Positions 8,099 through 16,544 of a stretch of DNA of 51,765 nucleotides are shown here, in pieces; within the stretch, counting starts at the first letter, position 1, and every line of letters starts with the position of its first letter. The DNA lies in assembly GCA_028290305.1 (NCBI GenBank), contig JAQGKC010000221.1:1-51765 (forward strand), read 5' to 3'. The stretch is from Bradyrhizobium sp. GTDB lineage: Bacteria > Pseudomonadota > Alphaproteobacteria > Rhizobiales > Xanthobacteraceae. Under the pieces are notes generated by a model that was not told where the DNA came from, did not search any database, and worked only from the letters and a program-made list of their open reading frames with translations. The position numbers and the translations under genes are program-made.

Positions 8099-9109
8099 AT
8101 GTCGTTGTTTAAGAAATGCTCGTCACATTCATTCGACAGATGGGTCAAGCGGGCAAGCATGATCGCGATGTCATCCGCGCTGCTTTGCGCGGTATCGCCG
8201 GTTCACGCCGGTAGCTACCCGGATCGCCCCATTCAGATTATTGTCCCGTTCACGGCGGGCGGAAACACCGACACCATCGCAAGGCTGATAGCCAATGAGA
8301 TGCAGCATTCACTCAAGCAGCCGGTGATCGTCGTTGATAAGCCTGGTGCGGGCACAAATATCGGAGCGGAATACGTCGCCACGAGCGACCCCGATGGGTA
8401 CAGGATGCTCCTCAATGCGCCGGCTTCGTTCGTCGTGAATCAATTCATCTTCGACAAACTGGAATACGACCCCGACACGGCCTTCGCACCGGTTTGTCTT
8501 CCTGCGCGCGTTCCGAACGTGCTGGTCGTGCATCCGTCGCTCGGTGTTACCACCATTCAGCAACTGATCGACAAGGCGAAAGCCAATCCCGGAGCCCTTC
8601 AATACGCAACGGCGGGAATCGGCACGACAAGTCATTTGTCCGGTGCCCTATTTGCAGAAATGTCGGGAATAGAAACGACCGCGGTACCATACAAGGGCAC
8701 GTCACAATCCGTCACGGATTTGGTCGCGGGTCGCGTGGCCTTCACCATCGACAACCTCGGTCCTATTCTGCCGTTCATCAAGTCCGGTCAGCTGATCGCA
8801 CTCGGAGTGTCCACAAAGAACCCCGTTGACGTTCTTCCAAACGTTCCGCCCATCAACACGGTGCTGAACGGCTATGAGCTCAGCCCATGGAACGCTTTGG
8901 TGATGCCGGCGAAAACGCCAGACGACATTATCCGCCTGGTCGGACGCGAATGCGATCGTGTCGTGCATCTTCCCGATGTTGCCGAAAAAATAAAATCGCT
9001 TGGCTCGGACCCCGTTGGCGGCACACCCGAAGAGCTGGCGGCTTTCCTGAAAACCGAACGGGTTCGATGGGAAGCCGCAGTGAAAGCTGCGAAAATTCCG
9101 AAGGAATGA
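8099..9109 (+). CDS. Bug/TctC-family periplasmic solute-binding receptor
   Basis: This is an extracytoplasmic receptor of the tripartite tricarboxylate transporter/Bug family, 336 residues. A signal peptide with a hydrophobic run ends near SPVHAGS (about residue 39). The mature part opens with YPDRPIQIIVPFTAGGNTD, the hallmark of the family, and shows DKPGAGTNIGAE and later YKGTSQSVTDLVAGRV. Bug proteins usually bind carboxylates or amides. No TctA or TctB membrane partner is in the window, which is common for orphan Bug receptors. Operator B upstream links it to the IclR regulon, so it may capture the substrate of the F420 pathway. Confidence 0.9.
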   Translation: MSLFKKCSSHSFDRWVKRASMIAMSSALLCAVSPVHAGSYPDRPIQIIVPFTAGGNTDTIARLIANEMQHSLKQPVIVVDKPGAGTNIGAEYVATSDPDGYRMLLNAPASFVVNQFIFDKLEYDPDTAFAPVCLPARVPNVLVVHPSLGVTTIQQLIDKAKANPGALQYATAGIGTTSHLSGALFAEMSGIETTAVPYKGTSQSVTDLVAGRVAFTIDNLGPILPFIKSGQLIALGVSTKNPVDVLPNVPPINTVLNGYELSPWNALVMPAKTPDDIIRLVGRECDRVVHLPDVAEKIKSLGSDPVGGTPEELAAFLKTERVRWEAAVKAAKIPKE

Positions 9110-9128
9110 GCGCAAGGGAACACGTGAT

Positions 9129-9148
9129 CCGCCAACCAGACCTGGCGG
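9129..9148. terminator. Stem-loop between convergent genes
   Basis: CCGCCA and TGGCGG form a 6-bp GC-rich stem around an 8-base loop between the convergent ends of the Bug receptor gene and the D-threonine-aldolase-like gene. No T-run follows, so a bidirectional terminator is only a suggestion. Confidence 0.3.
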
Positions 9149-9211
9149 GTCGCGCGCCTTCGATGGATCAACGCGCGATCGGAGCCACTGGCGGGCTGAA
9201 ATGCCGCGAAG

Positions 9212-10342
9212 TCATCGCGTAGCGGCCTCGCGCCATCCATAGCGCGCGGCAATCGGCCAGATCTGCATCTCTGCCTCTTCAACAACGTGATAAAATGCGT
9301 GGAGATTGATGGTCGGGTCGCAATGGCTTGCACCCAGCAGCACCCTTTGGCCAAGCGCAGGCTGCCTAACCCCGTCAGGAAATGTTAGAATCCCGTGTTC
9401 GTCGCCGGCGAAGCGGTAGGCTGCGCGCTCTGCCACACCAAGGATTTTGCACGGCGGCGGACCGTTGGTCGCCAGCGCTTTGGTGCCCGCATCAACCGTG
9501 ACCTCATTGGCGCGGTTTACCGAGACGACGGTTGCCATCACGAACAGGCTCGGCTCGAAGGGCGGCCCGGCGCCGGTCTCATCGACAATGCGCGCATAGT
9601 CCGCATCCATGAAGACATAAGACCCGACCTGAAGCTCAGTGTAAGGGCCAACGCTGTCCTGCACGTGCGTTCCCGTTCCACTTCCCGTGACGATCGTGGG
9701 GCGGAGGTTCACCTCGGCCAAGGCTACGGCAAAGTCACTGAGCATCGCGGCGGCCTTTTCAGCCGCGGCGCTCCGGGCAAGCGGTTCAGGAATATGCTGA
9801 GCATTACCGGCAAAGCCCTGAATGCCGGCGAACCGTAGTTGAGGATGCGAGGCGATCGCGCGGGCCAAGGCCACTCCCTCCGCGATACTGGTAACTCCAG
9901 TACGTGCCTGACCGACATCGGTATCGACGACGATCGAAAGAGGAGGCTGGTCGAGAGGAATTGCTTCGGCGGCAGCACGAACCTGTTCAATGTGGTCGAG
10001 CGCGATCGTGAGCGGACTCGTTCGATTAAGCGCCGCCAGCCGCGCGAACTTTGCGGGATCGACGACCGGGGCTGTGAGCAGCAAGTTCGGTATGCCCGCT
10101 GCGGTGAGCATTCCCACCTCGCCAACCGTCGCACACGCAATGCCGAGCGCCCCTGCCCCGATTTGCAAGCGAGCGATCTCCACCGATTTGTGGGTCTTTG
10201 CGTGGGGCCGCAAACTCACACCCGATCGCCTGGCAATCGAGGCCATCTTTTCGATGTTGCGCCTGAGAGCCCCCAAATCGACGACGAGAGCTGGCGTGTC
10301 CACTTCGCGGAGTATGGTGTCGATCTGGAGAACGACTAACAA
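9212..10342 (-). CDS. D-threonine aldolase / D-serine dehydratase-like PLP enzyme (fold type III)
   Basis: A 376-residue enzyme of the alanine-racemase-fold family that includes D-threonine aldolase, 3-hydroxy-D-aspartate aldolase and DSD1 dehydratase. The N-terminus has TPALVVDLGALRRNI, and the PLP lysine is in LRPHAKTHKS. The substrate loop GSGTGT follows near residue 219. The C-terminal metal-binding signature is SHCDPTINLH, as in metal-dependent members. The start is TTG at 10342, forced by an in-frame TAA just upstream. It is the third gene of the M24 hydrolase > luciferase-like > aldolase-like set. Aldol cleavage or dehydration of a D-3-hydroxy amino acid is the likely chemistry; the substrate is not known. 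Confidence 0.82.
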   Translation of the reverse strand: MLVVLQIDTILREVDTPALVVDLGALRRNIEKMASIARRSGVSLRPHAKTHKSVEIARLQIGAGALGIACATVGEVGMLTAAGIPNLLLTAPVVDPAKFARLAALNRTSPLTIALDHIEQVRAAAEAIPLDQPPLSIVVDTDVGQARTGVTSIAEGVALARAIASHPQLRFAGIQGFAGNAQHIPEPLARSAAAEKAAAMLSDFAVALAEVNLRPTIVTGSGTGTHVQDSVGPYTELQVGSYVFMDADYARIVDETGAGPPFEPSLFVMATVVSVNRANEVTVDAGTKALATNGPPPCKILGVAERAAYRFAGDEHGILTFPDGVRQPALGQRVLLGASHCDPTINLHAFYHVVEEAEMQIWPIAARYGWREAATR

Positions 10343-10344
10343 CC

Positions 10345-10372
10345 TTTAACAAGAGCCACGTTTAACAAGAGC
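10345..10372. repeat. 12-bp direct repeat before the D-threonine-aldolase-like gene
   Basis: TTTAACAAGAGC occurs twice (10345-10356 and 10361-10372), 16 bases apart, in the 91-base gap between the luciferase-like and aldolase-like genes. It could be a replication-slippage duplication or a regulatory element. It brackets no known motif. Confidence 0.5.
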
Positions 10373-10433
10373 TGGGATTGCGCCTTGCGCCGATACGACA
10401 CCAACCAATTGGCTGACCGTGCCGGACAAAGGC

Positions 10434-11435
10434 TCATTTGATATGCGGCATGACCTCTTCGGCAAACCAATGCATCTGCTCAAGTAATTCTTCCTGCGTA
10501 TTGACCGCAACCGCCATCGCGGCACAATGATCGACGCCCATCGCCTTTAATTCATGGATCTTGTCGATGATCGACTGCGGAGATCCAACCAGATTGGCGG
10601 TCACCTGATGCGCTGGATCGCGACCGGTATGCGCCAAGGATACGCGATGCGCGACAAGACCGCTCTTCATGTAGGTCTGCTCCGCAGCCTCCTGCGTTTT
10701 TCCGACCAGCAGAGAGAACTGGGGAGCGACTTCGACCTCTTTCGGATCGCGCCCGGTGGCCTCGGCATGCTTGTGCAGCGCCTGGATTCGCTCGGCGATC
10801 TCGTGGAACGGCCTCCAGCCTGGAAGCCAACCCTGACCAATCTCGGCCGCCCGTTCGACCGCCTTGAGACTGTGGCCGCCGATGTAAAGCGGAAACGGAT
10901 CTTGCTTCGGCTTCGGAAACATCTCGATGTTCCGATAAGAGTAATATTTTCCGCTAAAGGACGACACTTTTTCAGTCGTCAATTTTTGGAATATCTGAAG
11001 TCCCTCTTCCATCATATCGCCGCGGTGCGGATGCGCGTACCGATTGCCGACCCAGGACTCGAATTCCTCACGATATGCGCCGAGGCCGACCGCCATCATG
11101 AACCGCCCGCCAGACATCTGATCGATCGTCGCAACCTGTTTGGTCAAATAGACCGGCTCACGATTTGGCATCACCAAGAGGGCGGTACCGACCCGAAGCT
11201 TTGTCGTCGCCTGCGCAATCATCGCCAGCGTGATCAGGACGTCGTAAAAATTCGGCGAATCCTTGAAGTGTTCGCGTACATAGTTTGGCGGTGTAATATG
11301 GTCATTGCCCCACACCGAGTCGTATCCGAGTTTCTCGGCAAGCTGAGACTGAAGCACCAGATCTTGCGGCGTGCAAAAGTTCACGGGATAAGCCAGCCCC
11401 TCATATCCGGTGGAAAGGCAAATCGAGAACTTCAT
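10434..11435 (-). CDS. Luciferase-like (LLM) F420-dependent oxidoreductase, first copy
   Basis: A 333-residue TIM-barrel oxidoreductase of the bacterial luciferase superfamily. It starts MKFSICLSTGYEG, has LAEKLGYDSVWGNDH near residues 34-48, LRVGTALLVMPNREPVYLTKQ, and MSGGRFMMAVGLG. The later PLYIGGHSLKAVERAAEIGQGW is the family's F420/FMN phosphate-side motif. The ATG at 11435 follows an AAGGAG ribosome-binding sequence. Members use FMN or F420. F420 is inferred because a full F420 operon is controlled by the same operator type. It lies 56 bases after the M24 gene, so it is probably cotranscribed. The substrate is unknown. Confidence 0.85.
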   Translation of the reverse strand: MKFSICLSTGYEGLAYPVNFCTPQDLVLQSQLAEKLGYDSVWGNDHITPPNYVREHFKDSPNFYDVLITLAMIAQATTKLRVGTALLVMPNREPVYLTKQVATIDQMSGGRFMMAVGLGAYREEFESWVGNRYAHPHRGDMMEEGLQIFQKLTTEKVSSFSGKYYSYRNIEMFPKPKQDPFPLYIGGHSLKAVERAAEIGQGWLPGWRPFHEIAERIQALHKHAEATGRDPKEVEVAPQFSLLVGKTQEAAEQTYMKSGLVAHRVSLAHTGRDPAHQVTANLVGSPQSIIDKIHELKAMGVDHCAAMAVAVNTQEELLEQMHWFAEEVMPHIK

Positions 11436-11490
11436 GGCTCGCGCACTCCTTCAGTTCGATCAGAACGGCCGCAGGTCGGTGAAATTAAGT

Positions 11491-12675
11491 CTAGAGGATT
11501 CTCAACCCTGTAGGCAGGGACATCAGCGATTCGGCGCCATCCTTCGTAACCCTGACCATGTCCTCGACCTGCAATCCCGCGAAGCCGAGTTCGTAATATG
11601 GCGTTTCGACGCAGATCACCATGTCTTCCTCGAGAACGTCTACCGAGCTCGCGGCGATATTCGGCGGATCATATCCATCAACGCCAATGCCATGTCCGAC
11701 GTGGCTGCGCGCGAAATGCGGAATGCCTTCTCGCTGAACCGTGGCGACGATTTCCTTGAAAAGGTCGGCGACCCTGAGGCCCGGCTTGATGATATCGTAG
11801 CCGCGCAGCACCCCCTTTTCGACCGCCGCGTAATATTTCCTGACTTTCTCTCCCGGATCCCCCAGTGCTGCGCCGCGAGACATGTCGGAACGGTAGTGCC
11901 GGTATCGCCCACCGACGTCAAAGCGGATAAGATCGCCGTTCTTCAACTTCCGATCTGACGGTTGCACGTTAATCATCGCGCTTCGATTGCCGAAGCCGAT
12001 GCAGCCGACGACTGGTGCAGCGTCGTTCTCGACGAGATGCGCGTTGAACTTTCGCAACATTTCCCGCTCAGTAACGCCCTCCTTCGCGATCGAAAGCGCG
12101 GCGTCGATCGCGCCCTCGGTCACACGGGCGGCGTGCCTCAGTATTTCAATCTCCCGAGACGTCTTGATCGCGCGAACCCGCTCGAACAGCGAGAAGCATC
12201 GCACGAATTTGATATCTGGAAGCGCGGCTTGCAGTTGATCCATGCACTGGGGCGTGATCCCCATTTCATCGATACCAACCGTTCCGCGTTCAATGCCCCG
12301 TTCCTTCATCGCGCCTACCAGCGCATCAACCGAGTTCTTGTAGGCCTTGCTGCTGAACAGCTGATGCTGAAGCTGATCCGCGGCATCGAGTTGCACGGAC
12401 CGATCCGTATCGATCTGGAAATAGCCGTATCGGCGAATGTCGCTTATCCAAGGGTTCTGGTCCGGAACAAGATCCAGAAGGCCTGAGTTCACGATGATGG
12501 TGGGCTCATGGCCTTCACCGGGAAACAGCACATAGGCCTGCGGACCGCGCCGGACCCACTGCGACATCGCCCAGAAGCCGCTGAGATAGGTTACGTTCTC
12601 GGCGCAGGTCGCAATGACGGCGTCGAACCCATCCTTTCGCATCAGCGCCTTCAGTCGCGGAACATTCGCCAGCAT
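11491..12675 (-). CDS. M24-family metallohydrolase (Xaa-Pro aminopeptidase/creatinase-like)
   Basis: A pita-bread-fold protein of 394 residues. The C-terminal half carries all five dinuclear metal ligands: Asp in IRFDVGGRY, Asp in RSDMSRG, His in VGHGIG, Glu in CVETPYYE and Glu in LQVEDMV. This makes a metal-dependent peptidase or prolidase more likely than metal-free creatinase. The N-terminal domain has NVTYLSGFWAMSQW, a typical creatinase-N motif. I chose the ATG at 12675, with a GGGAG sequence about 10 bases upstream; a TTG one codon earlier also fits. It is the first gene of its operon, with operator C 28 bases upstream. The substrate could be an imidopeptide or an N-substituted amino acid. 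Confidence 0.87.
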   Translation of the reverse strand: MLANVPRLKALMRKDGFDAVIATCAENVTYLSGFWAMSQWVRRGPQAYVLFPGEGHEPTIIVNSGLLDLVPDQNPWISDIRRYGYFQIDTDRSVQLDAADQLQHQLFSSKAYKNSVDALVGAMKERGIERGTVGIDEMGITPQCMDQLQAALPDIKFVRCFSLFERVRAIKTSREIEILRHAARVTEGAIDAALSIAKEGVTEREMLRKFNAHLVENDAAPVVGCIGFGNRSAMINVQPSDRKLKNGDLIRFDVGGRYRHYRSDMSRGAALGDPGEKVRKYYAAVEKGVLRGYDIIKPGLRVADLFKEIVATVQREGIPHFARSHVGHGIGVDGYDPPNIAASSVDVLEEDMVICVETPYYELGFAGLQVEDMVRVTKDGAESLMSLPTGLRIL

Positions 12676-12703
12676 CAACCTAAAACTCCCTTTGACGGAC
12701 GTT

Positions 12704-12720
12704 GTTCCGATAATAGGAAC
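12704..12720. promoter_or_regulatory. IclR-type operator C (M24 operon side)
   Basis: GTTCCGATAATAGGAAC is a 17-bp palindrome just upstream of the M24 gene. A TTGACA on the minus strand (complement of 12752-12757), with AT-rich sequence about 17 bases on, suggests the promoter it overlaps. Confidence 0.6.
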
Positions 12721-12817
12721 GACGTTTCAATAAATTGAGCTTTGCAAGGCTCCGTGTCAACTGGCATGGAAAATTGACACCTGAATTTCACAGTGACATC
12801 CTGTGTATCGAAACAGC

Positions 12818-12834
12818 GTTCTGATTATCAGAAC
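12818..12834. promoter_or_regulatory. IclR-type operator D (molybdenum hydroxylase operon side)
   Basis: GTTCTGATTATCAGAAC is symmetric apart from its central base, and lies 49 bases before the FAD-subunit start. A TTGACA at 12774-12779 on the plus strand could be its -35 element; the -10 is unclear. It is the fourth copy of the region-A palindrome. Confidence 0.6.
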
Positions 12835-12883
12835 ACCTCCAGGCGGGCCATATTCCGCTGCACGCCACCGGGAATGCGCTCGC

Positions 12884-13753
12884 GTGAAATTTTCCTCTCT
12901 CAGCTATTTGACGCCGCGGTCGCTCGACGAAGCCATCGCGCTTCTGGAGTTGCACGGCGGGGATGCGAAGCTGTTAAGCGGTGGTCAAAGCCTGATGCCG
13001 ATGCTGGCATTTCGTCTAGCATCATGCAGCATCCTGATCGATCTCAAACTTATTCCTGGTCTCGATCGCATTACCGTTACCGATCGCGGTGTCGAACTCG
13101 GCTCAAAGGTGCGTTGGCGCGATATTGAGCACGATGCGCGCTTGCCGGATGCACACCCGCTGCTCTCGATCGCGGTTAAACATATCGCCCATTACGCGAT
13201 ACGAAATCGGGGAACGGTGGGCGGAAGCCTGGCACACGGCGACCCGGCATCCGAATTGCCGGCGCTAGCCGTCGCTTGCGGCGCGATGATCGCCGTTGCC
13301 GGACCGGACGGGCGGCGATCAGTGCCCGCAGAGGAGTTCTTTCTGTCGCCCCTCGTGACAGCACTTGAGCCTGACGAAGTCATCGTCTCCCTGCACTTTC
13401 CGCCTTGGCCGACAGAGCGGAACTTCGGCTTTCAGGAATTCTCGCGGCGCAGGGGAGACTTTGCTATGGCTGGCGCAATCGTCTTTTTTGACAAGGACGA
13501 GGACCGAAATATCCGCTCGCCCCGTATCGGAGCATTTGGGGTTGCAGACACCCCGTTGCGGCTAGAGGAAGCGGAAAAGTTCCTTCTGGGCAACAGCGCG
13601 AACTCGCAGACCTTTGAAGAAGCCGCAGCGCACGGCGTTCGGAACATCGATGTGCGGAGCGACGTACATGCCGATTCCGATTATCGTCGATCCCTGCTTG
13701 CAACCCTTGTCAAACGTGCGCTGGCGGAAGCGTCCAAACGGACACGTCCATGA
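12884..13753 (+). CDS. Molybdenum hydroxylase FAD-binding subunit (CoxM-like)
   Basis: This is the medium subunit of a xanthine-dehydrogenase-family hydroxylase, 289 residues. It passes electrons from the iron-sulfur subunit to FAD and on to the acceptor. The FAD site is visible as LLSGGQSLMPMLAFRLA near residues 31-47, and HYAIRNRGTVGGSLAHGDPASE near 105-126. I chose the GTG at 12884 (KFSSLSYLTPRSLDEA), which gives the standard N-terminus; the frame is open upstream but has no homologous content. Its stop overlaps the ATG of the iron-sulfur subunit gene, so the three subunits are coupled. Confidence 0.9.
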   Translation: MKFSSLSYLTPRSLDEAIALLELHGGDAKLLSGGQSLMPMLAFRLASCSILIDLKLIPGLDRITVTDRGVELGSKVRWRDIEHDARLPDAHPLLSIAVKHIAHYAIRNRGTVGGSLAHGDPASELPALAVACGAMIAVAGPDGRRSVPAEEFFLSPLVTALEPDEVIVSLHFPPWPTERNFGFQEFSRRRGDFAMAGAIVFFDKDEDRNIRSPRIGAFGVADTPLRLEEAEKFLLGNSANSQTFEEAAAHGVRNIDVRSDVHADSDYRRSLLATLVKRALAEASKRTRP

Positions 13754-14238
13754 CCTCAGCACCGGTTGCGATCACGATAAACGGGGTGAAGAAGGCGCTA
13801 AACCTGTCGTCCCGTATGACGCTTGCGGACGCCTTGCGCGACGTGGCGCGCCTCACCGGAACGCACGTCGGCTGCGAACATGGTGTTTGCGGCTCCTGCA
13901 CCGTCATCGTCGATGGACTTGCCGTCCGTTCGTGCCTGATGCTGGCGGTTCAAGCGGATGGCTCCGAGATAACGACTGTCGAAGGGTTGGCCGACCGAGG
14001 TGAACTTTCAGCGTTGCAAGCGTCGTTTCGGAAACATCACGCAGTCCAGTGCGGCTTCTGCACGCCGGGTATACTGACGACCATGCACGCCTTTCTGAAA
14101 GAGGAGCCGGACGCGGATGAGCAACGCATTCGCGAAGTTCTATCCGGAAACCTGTGCCGCTGCACCGGCTATGTTCAAATCGTGGAAGCCGTCATGGATG
14201 CGCGCGCTAGCTATTCCCCAAGCGGGCCTGCCGCATGA
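13750..14238 (+). CDS. Molybdenum hydroxylase [2Fe-2S] subunit (CoxS-like)
   Basis: The small iron-sulfur subunit, 162 residues, carries two [2Fe-2S] clusters. The ferredoxin-like N-terminal cluster uses CEHGVCGSC with a later Cys in RSCLM. The second cluster uses QCGFCTPG and NLCRCTGY, both intact. It overlaps the FAD subunit gene by four bases and the large subunit gene by four bases (ATGA), so expression in fixed ratio is expected. Confidence 0.94.
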   Translation: MTSAPVAITINGVKKALNLSSRMTLADALRDVARLTGTHVGCEHGVCGSCTVIVDGLAVRSCLMLAVQADGSEITTVEGLADRGELSALQASFRKHHAVQCGFCTPGILTTMHAFLKEEPDADEQRIREVLSGNLCRCTGYVQIVEAVMDARASYSPSGPAA

Positions 14239-16544
14239 AGATATCAAACGCCTATATCGGCAGCCCGCTGGACAGAATTGAGGACTTTCGTCTGCTCACG
14301 GGCGCTGGCACGTTTGTCGGCGACCTTAAGCCGGACAAGCTGCTCCATGCCGTGATCCTTCGAAGTCCGTTTGCTCATGGACGAATCAGAAGAATCCAAG
14401 CCGGAGCTGCCAGGGCTTTGAATGGAGTCGCGGTCGTCCTTACCGCGGCCGAAATCGGCGAGGTCCCCATCATTCCAATTCGACAGCACGGGAAGCCCGA
14501 AGGAGAGCCTTATCGCCAACCCGTGATCGCGGACAAAAAAGTTCGCTATGTCGGTGAGCCTGTCGCCGTCATTGTTGCCTCGGAGCAGTGCATCGCGGAA
14601 GATGCTGCCGAGCTCGTTGAAGTCGAAATCGACGAACTTCCCGCAGTCGCGACCCACGAGATCGCCGCGTCTGGCCAGACGCTCATGTTCGAAGACACCG
14701 TCACCAATCTGGCGACGGCTTTTTACGCTCGAATGGGCGATGCTGACGCGGCCTTCGCGACCGCCGAATACAAACGCAGGGAAAAGTTCAGCGTTCAGCG
14801 GCATACCGCGTCCCCCATGGAAACGCGAGGCCTGCTTGCCGAATGGGATCCGGAACTTCAGCGGATGATCGTCAGCGGCGCAACCAAGGTGCCGTTCTTC
14901 AATCGGCGCGTCCTCGCCGAAATGTTGAAATTGCGACAGTCGCAGGTCGATTTGATCGAAGTCGATGTCGGCGGCGGCTTCGGTGCGCGCGGCGAGTTCT
15001 ATCCCGAGGACTTTCTTATTCCGTTTGCCGCGCGCTATCTGGGCGGAAAGGTCCGATGGATCGAAGATCGTCGGGAACATCTGATGGCGATGAACCATGC
15101 CCGCGAAATGTATGCGGACCTGGAAATCGCCTGTCGTACGGACGGCACCGTGGTCGGCGTAAGGGGCCGTATCGATATCGATCTGGGGGCCTATGTGAGA
15201 ACCAACGGATTCACGACGCCACGAAACGTGGTTCAGTTCGTCTCGGGCCCGTATCTGATGCCCAATATTGCGATCGATGCTTTTTCTTACCTCACCAGCA
15301 AGACACCGACCGGAACCTATCGCGGTCCGGGTCGATACGAGGCCAGTTTCTTTTGCGAACGGCTACTGGATATGGCAGCTAATGATCTGGGCATTGATCC
15401 TGCGGAATTTCGCCTGAAGAATTTAATCCCGGAAGATCAGCTGCCCCGTCCGCTCGCGACGATGGCCGGTCTCGACCGCACCTGGCAGACAGAACTCGAC
15501 AACGGCGCATACGGTATCGTCATGCAGCGATGCCTTGACGAATTCGGCTGGAATGAAAAGAAGAAGATTCAGGGCCAGATGATCGATGGCCGCTATCACG
15601 GCATCGCCGTCGGCAACTTTGTCGAAGGCGGAGCTGGCGGCAGATTCGAAAATGCCCGGATGACGATCGAGAATGACGGAACTGTCACCGTTGCGGTCGG
15701 CTCTACGGCATTGGGGCAGGGTCTTCAGACAATATTGAGTCAGGTCGCTGCCGACGCACTTTCGATGCCGATCGAACGGATCCGGCTGTTACATGGATCA
15801 ACGACGCTGGTAACGCAAGGTTTCGGGTCGTTCCATTCGCGCTCGACCGTTATGGGAGGGTCTGCCATTCTGCTAGCGGCTGAAGCCCTCATTGCGATGC
15901 TCCGCGACAAAGGCGCAAGGCATTTCGGATGTGAGTACGGCGACGTCTCGGTATCCGATGGTTATGTTCGGTGCGGGGAGAAATCCATCGAGTTTTCTAC
16001 CTTCGCCGGATCGGAGGTCGAACGGCAGTTCGAAAACCACAAGCTGACCTACAGCTATGGGAGCCATGCGGCTCACATCGCGGTCGACCCCGGCACCGGA
16101 CACGTTGAACTTCTCGATTACATGACGGTCGACGATGTCGGTCGCATCATCAACCCGGCGACCCTCCACGGCCAGATTCTCGGCGCCATCGTCCAGGGGC
16201 TGGGCAGTACCTTTCTCGAGCACTTGCAGTACGACGAGAACGGCCAGTTGCTGACCGGCTCCCTGGCTGACTATCTTTTGCCGACCGCGACGGATTTCCC
16301 AAATATTCGCGGTATTTCGCTCGGCCTTCGCCCCTGCCCGAACAATCCTCTTGGCGCGAAGGGTGCCGGCGAAGGAGGTCTGATCGCCGTCGGGGGAGTG
16401 ATTGGAAATGCAATAGCAGCTGCGCTCCGCTCGATGTCCGTCGAGCCGCGAGATTTACCATTGTCGCCATCAAACATCTGGAGACTAATGCAGAAGGTGA
16501 AGCCTACGAGCAGTAACCCCAAAACAACCGTGCAACCGCAATGA
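14235..16544 (+). CDS. Molybdenum hydroxylase large (molybdopterin) subunit
   Basis: The 769-residue catalytic subunit hydroxylates its substrate with water-derived oxygen, usually at an aromatic ring carbon or an aldehyde. The N-terminal domain has RIEDFRLLTGAGTFVGDL. The cofactor-binding parts include VGGGFGARGEF and TYRGPGRYEA; the latter replaces the AYRCSF loop of CO dehydrogenases, so CO oxidation is unlikely. SFHSRSTVMGGSA and the catalytic Glu in GAKGAGEGG near the C-terminus are present. It overlaps the iron-sulfur gene before it and the second luciferase-like gene after it. The substrate is unknown; an N-heterocycle is a reasonable guess given its partners. Confidence 0.92.
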   Translation: MKISNAYIGSPLDRIEDFRLLTGAGTFVGDLKPDKLLHAVILRSPFAHGRIRRIQAGAARALNGVAVVLTAAEIGEVPIIPIRQHGKPEGEPYRQPVIADKKVRYVGEPVAVIVASEQCIAEDAAELVEVEIDELPAVATHEIAASGQTLMFEDTVTNLATAFYARMGDADAAFATAEYKRREKFSVQRHTASPMETRGLLAEWDPELQRMIVSGATKVPFFNRRVLAEMLKLRQSQVDLIEVDVGGGFGARGEFYPEDFLIPFAARYLGGKVRWIEDRREHLMAMNHAREMYADLEIACRTDGTVVGVRGRIDIDLGAYVRTNGFTTPRNVVQFVSGPYLMPNIAIDAFSYLTSKTPTGTYRGPGRYEASFFCERLLDMAANDLGIDPAEFRLKNLIPEDQLPRPLATMAGLDRTWQTELDNGAYGIVMQRCLDEFGWNEKKKIQGQMIDGRYHGIAVGNFVEGGAGGRFENARMTIENDGTVTVAVGSTALGQGLQTILSQVAADALSMPIERIRLLHGSTTLVTQGFGSFHSRSTVMGGSAILLAAEALIAMLRDKGARHFGCEYGDVSVSDGYVRCGEKSIEFSTFAGSEVERQFENHKLTYSYGSHAAHIAVDPGTGHVELLDYMTVDDVGRIINPATLHGQILGAIVQGLGSTFLEHLQYDENGQLLTGSLADYLLPTATDFPNIRGISLGLRPCPNNPLGAKGAGEGGLIAVGGVIGNAIAAALRSMSVEPRDLPLSPSNIWRLMQKVKPTSSNPKTTVQPQ

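Noticed and set aside
7792..8160. 122-codon minus-strand frame in the gap before the Bug receptor
   Set aside because: No motifs, and it spans the predicted promoter, operator B and the start of the receptor gene.
10554..11513. 319-codon plus-strand frame opposite the first LLM gene
   Set aside because: Antisense shadow; the LLM protein on the other strand has full family motifs and a ribosome-binding site.
14244..15098. 284-codon minus-strand frame inside the molybdenum hydroxylase gene
   Set aside because: Antisense shadow of a clear family member.
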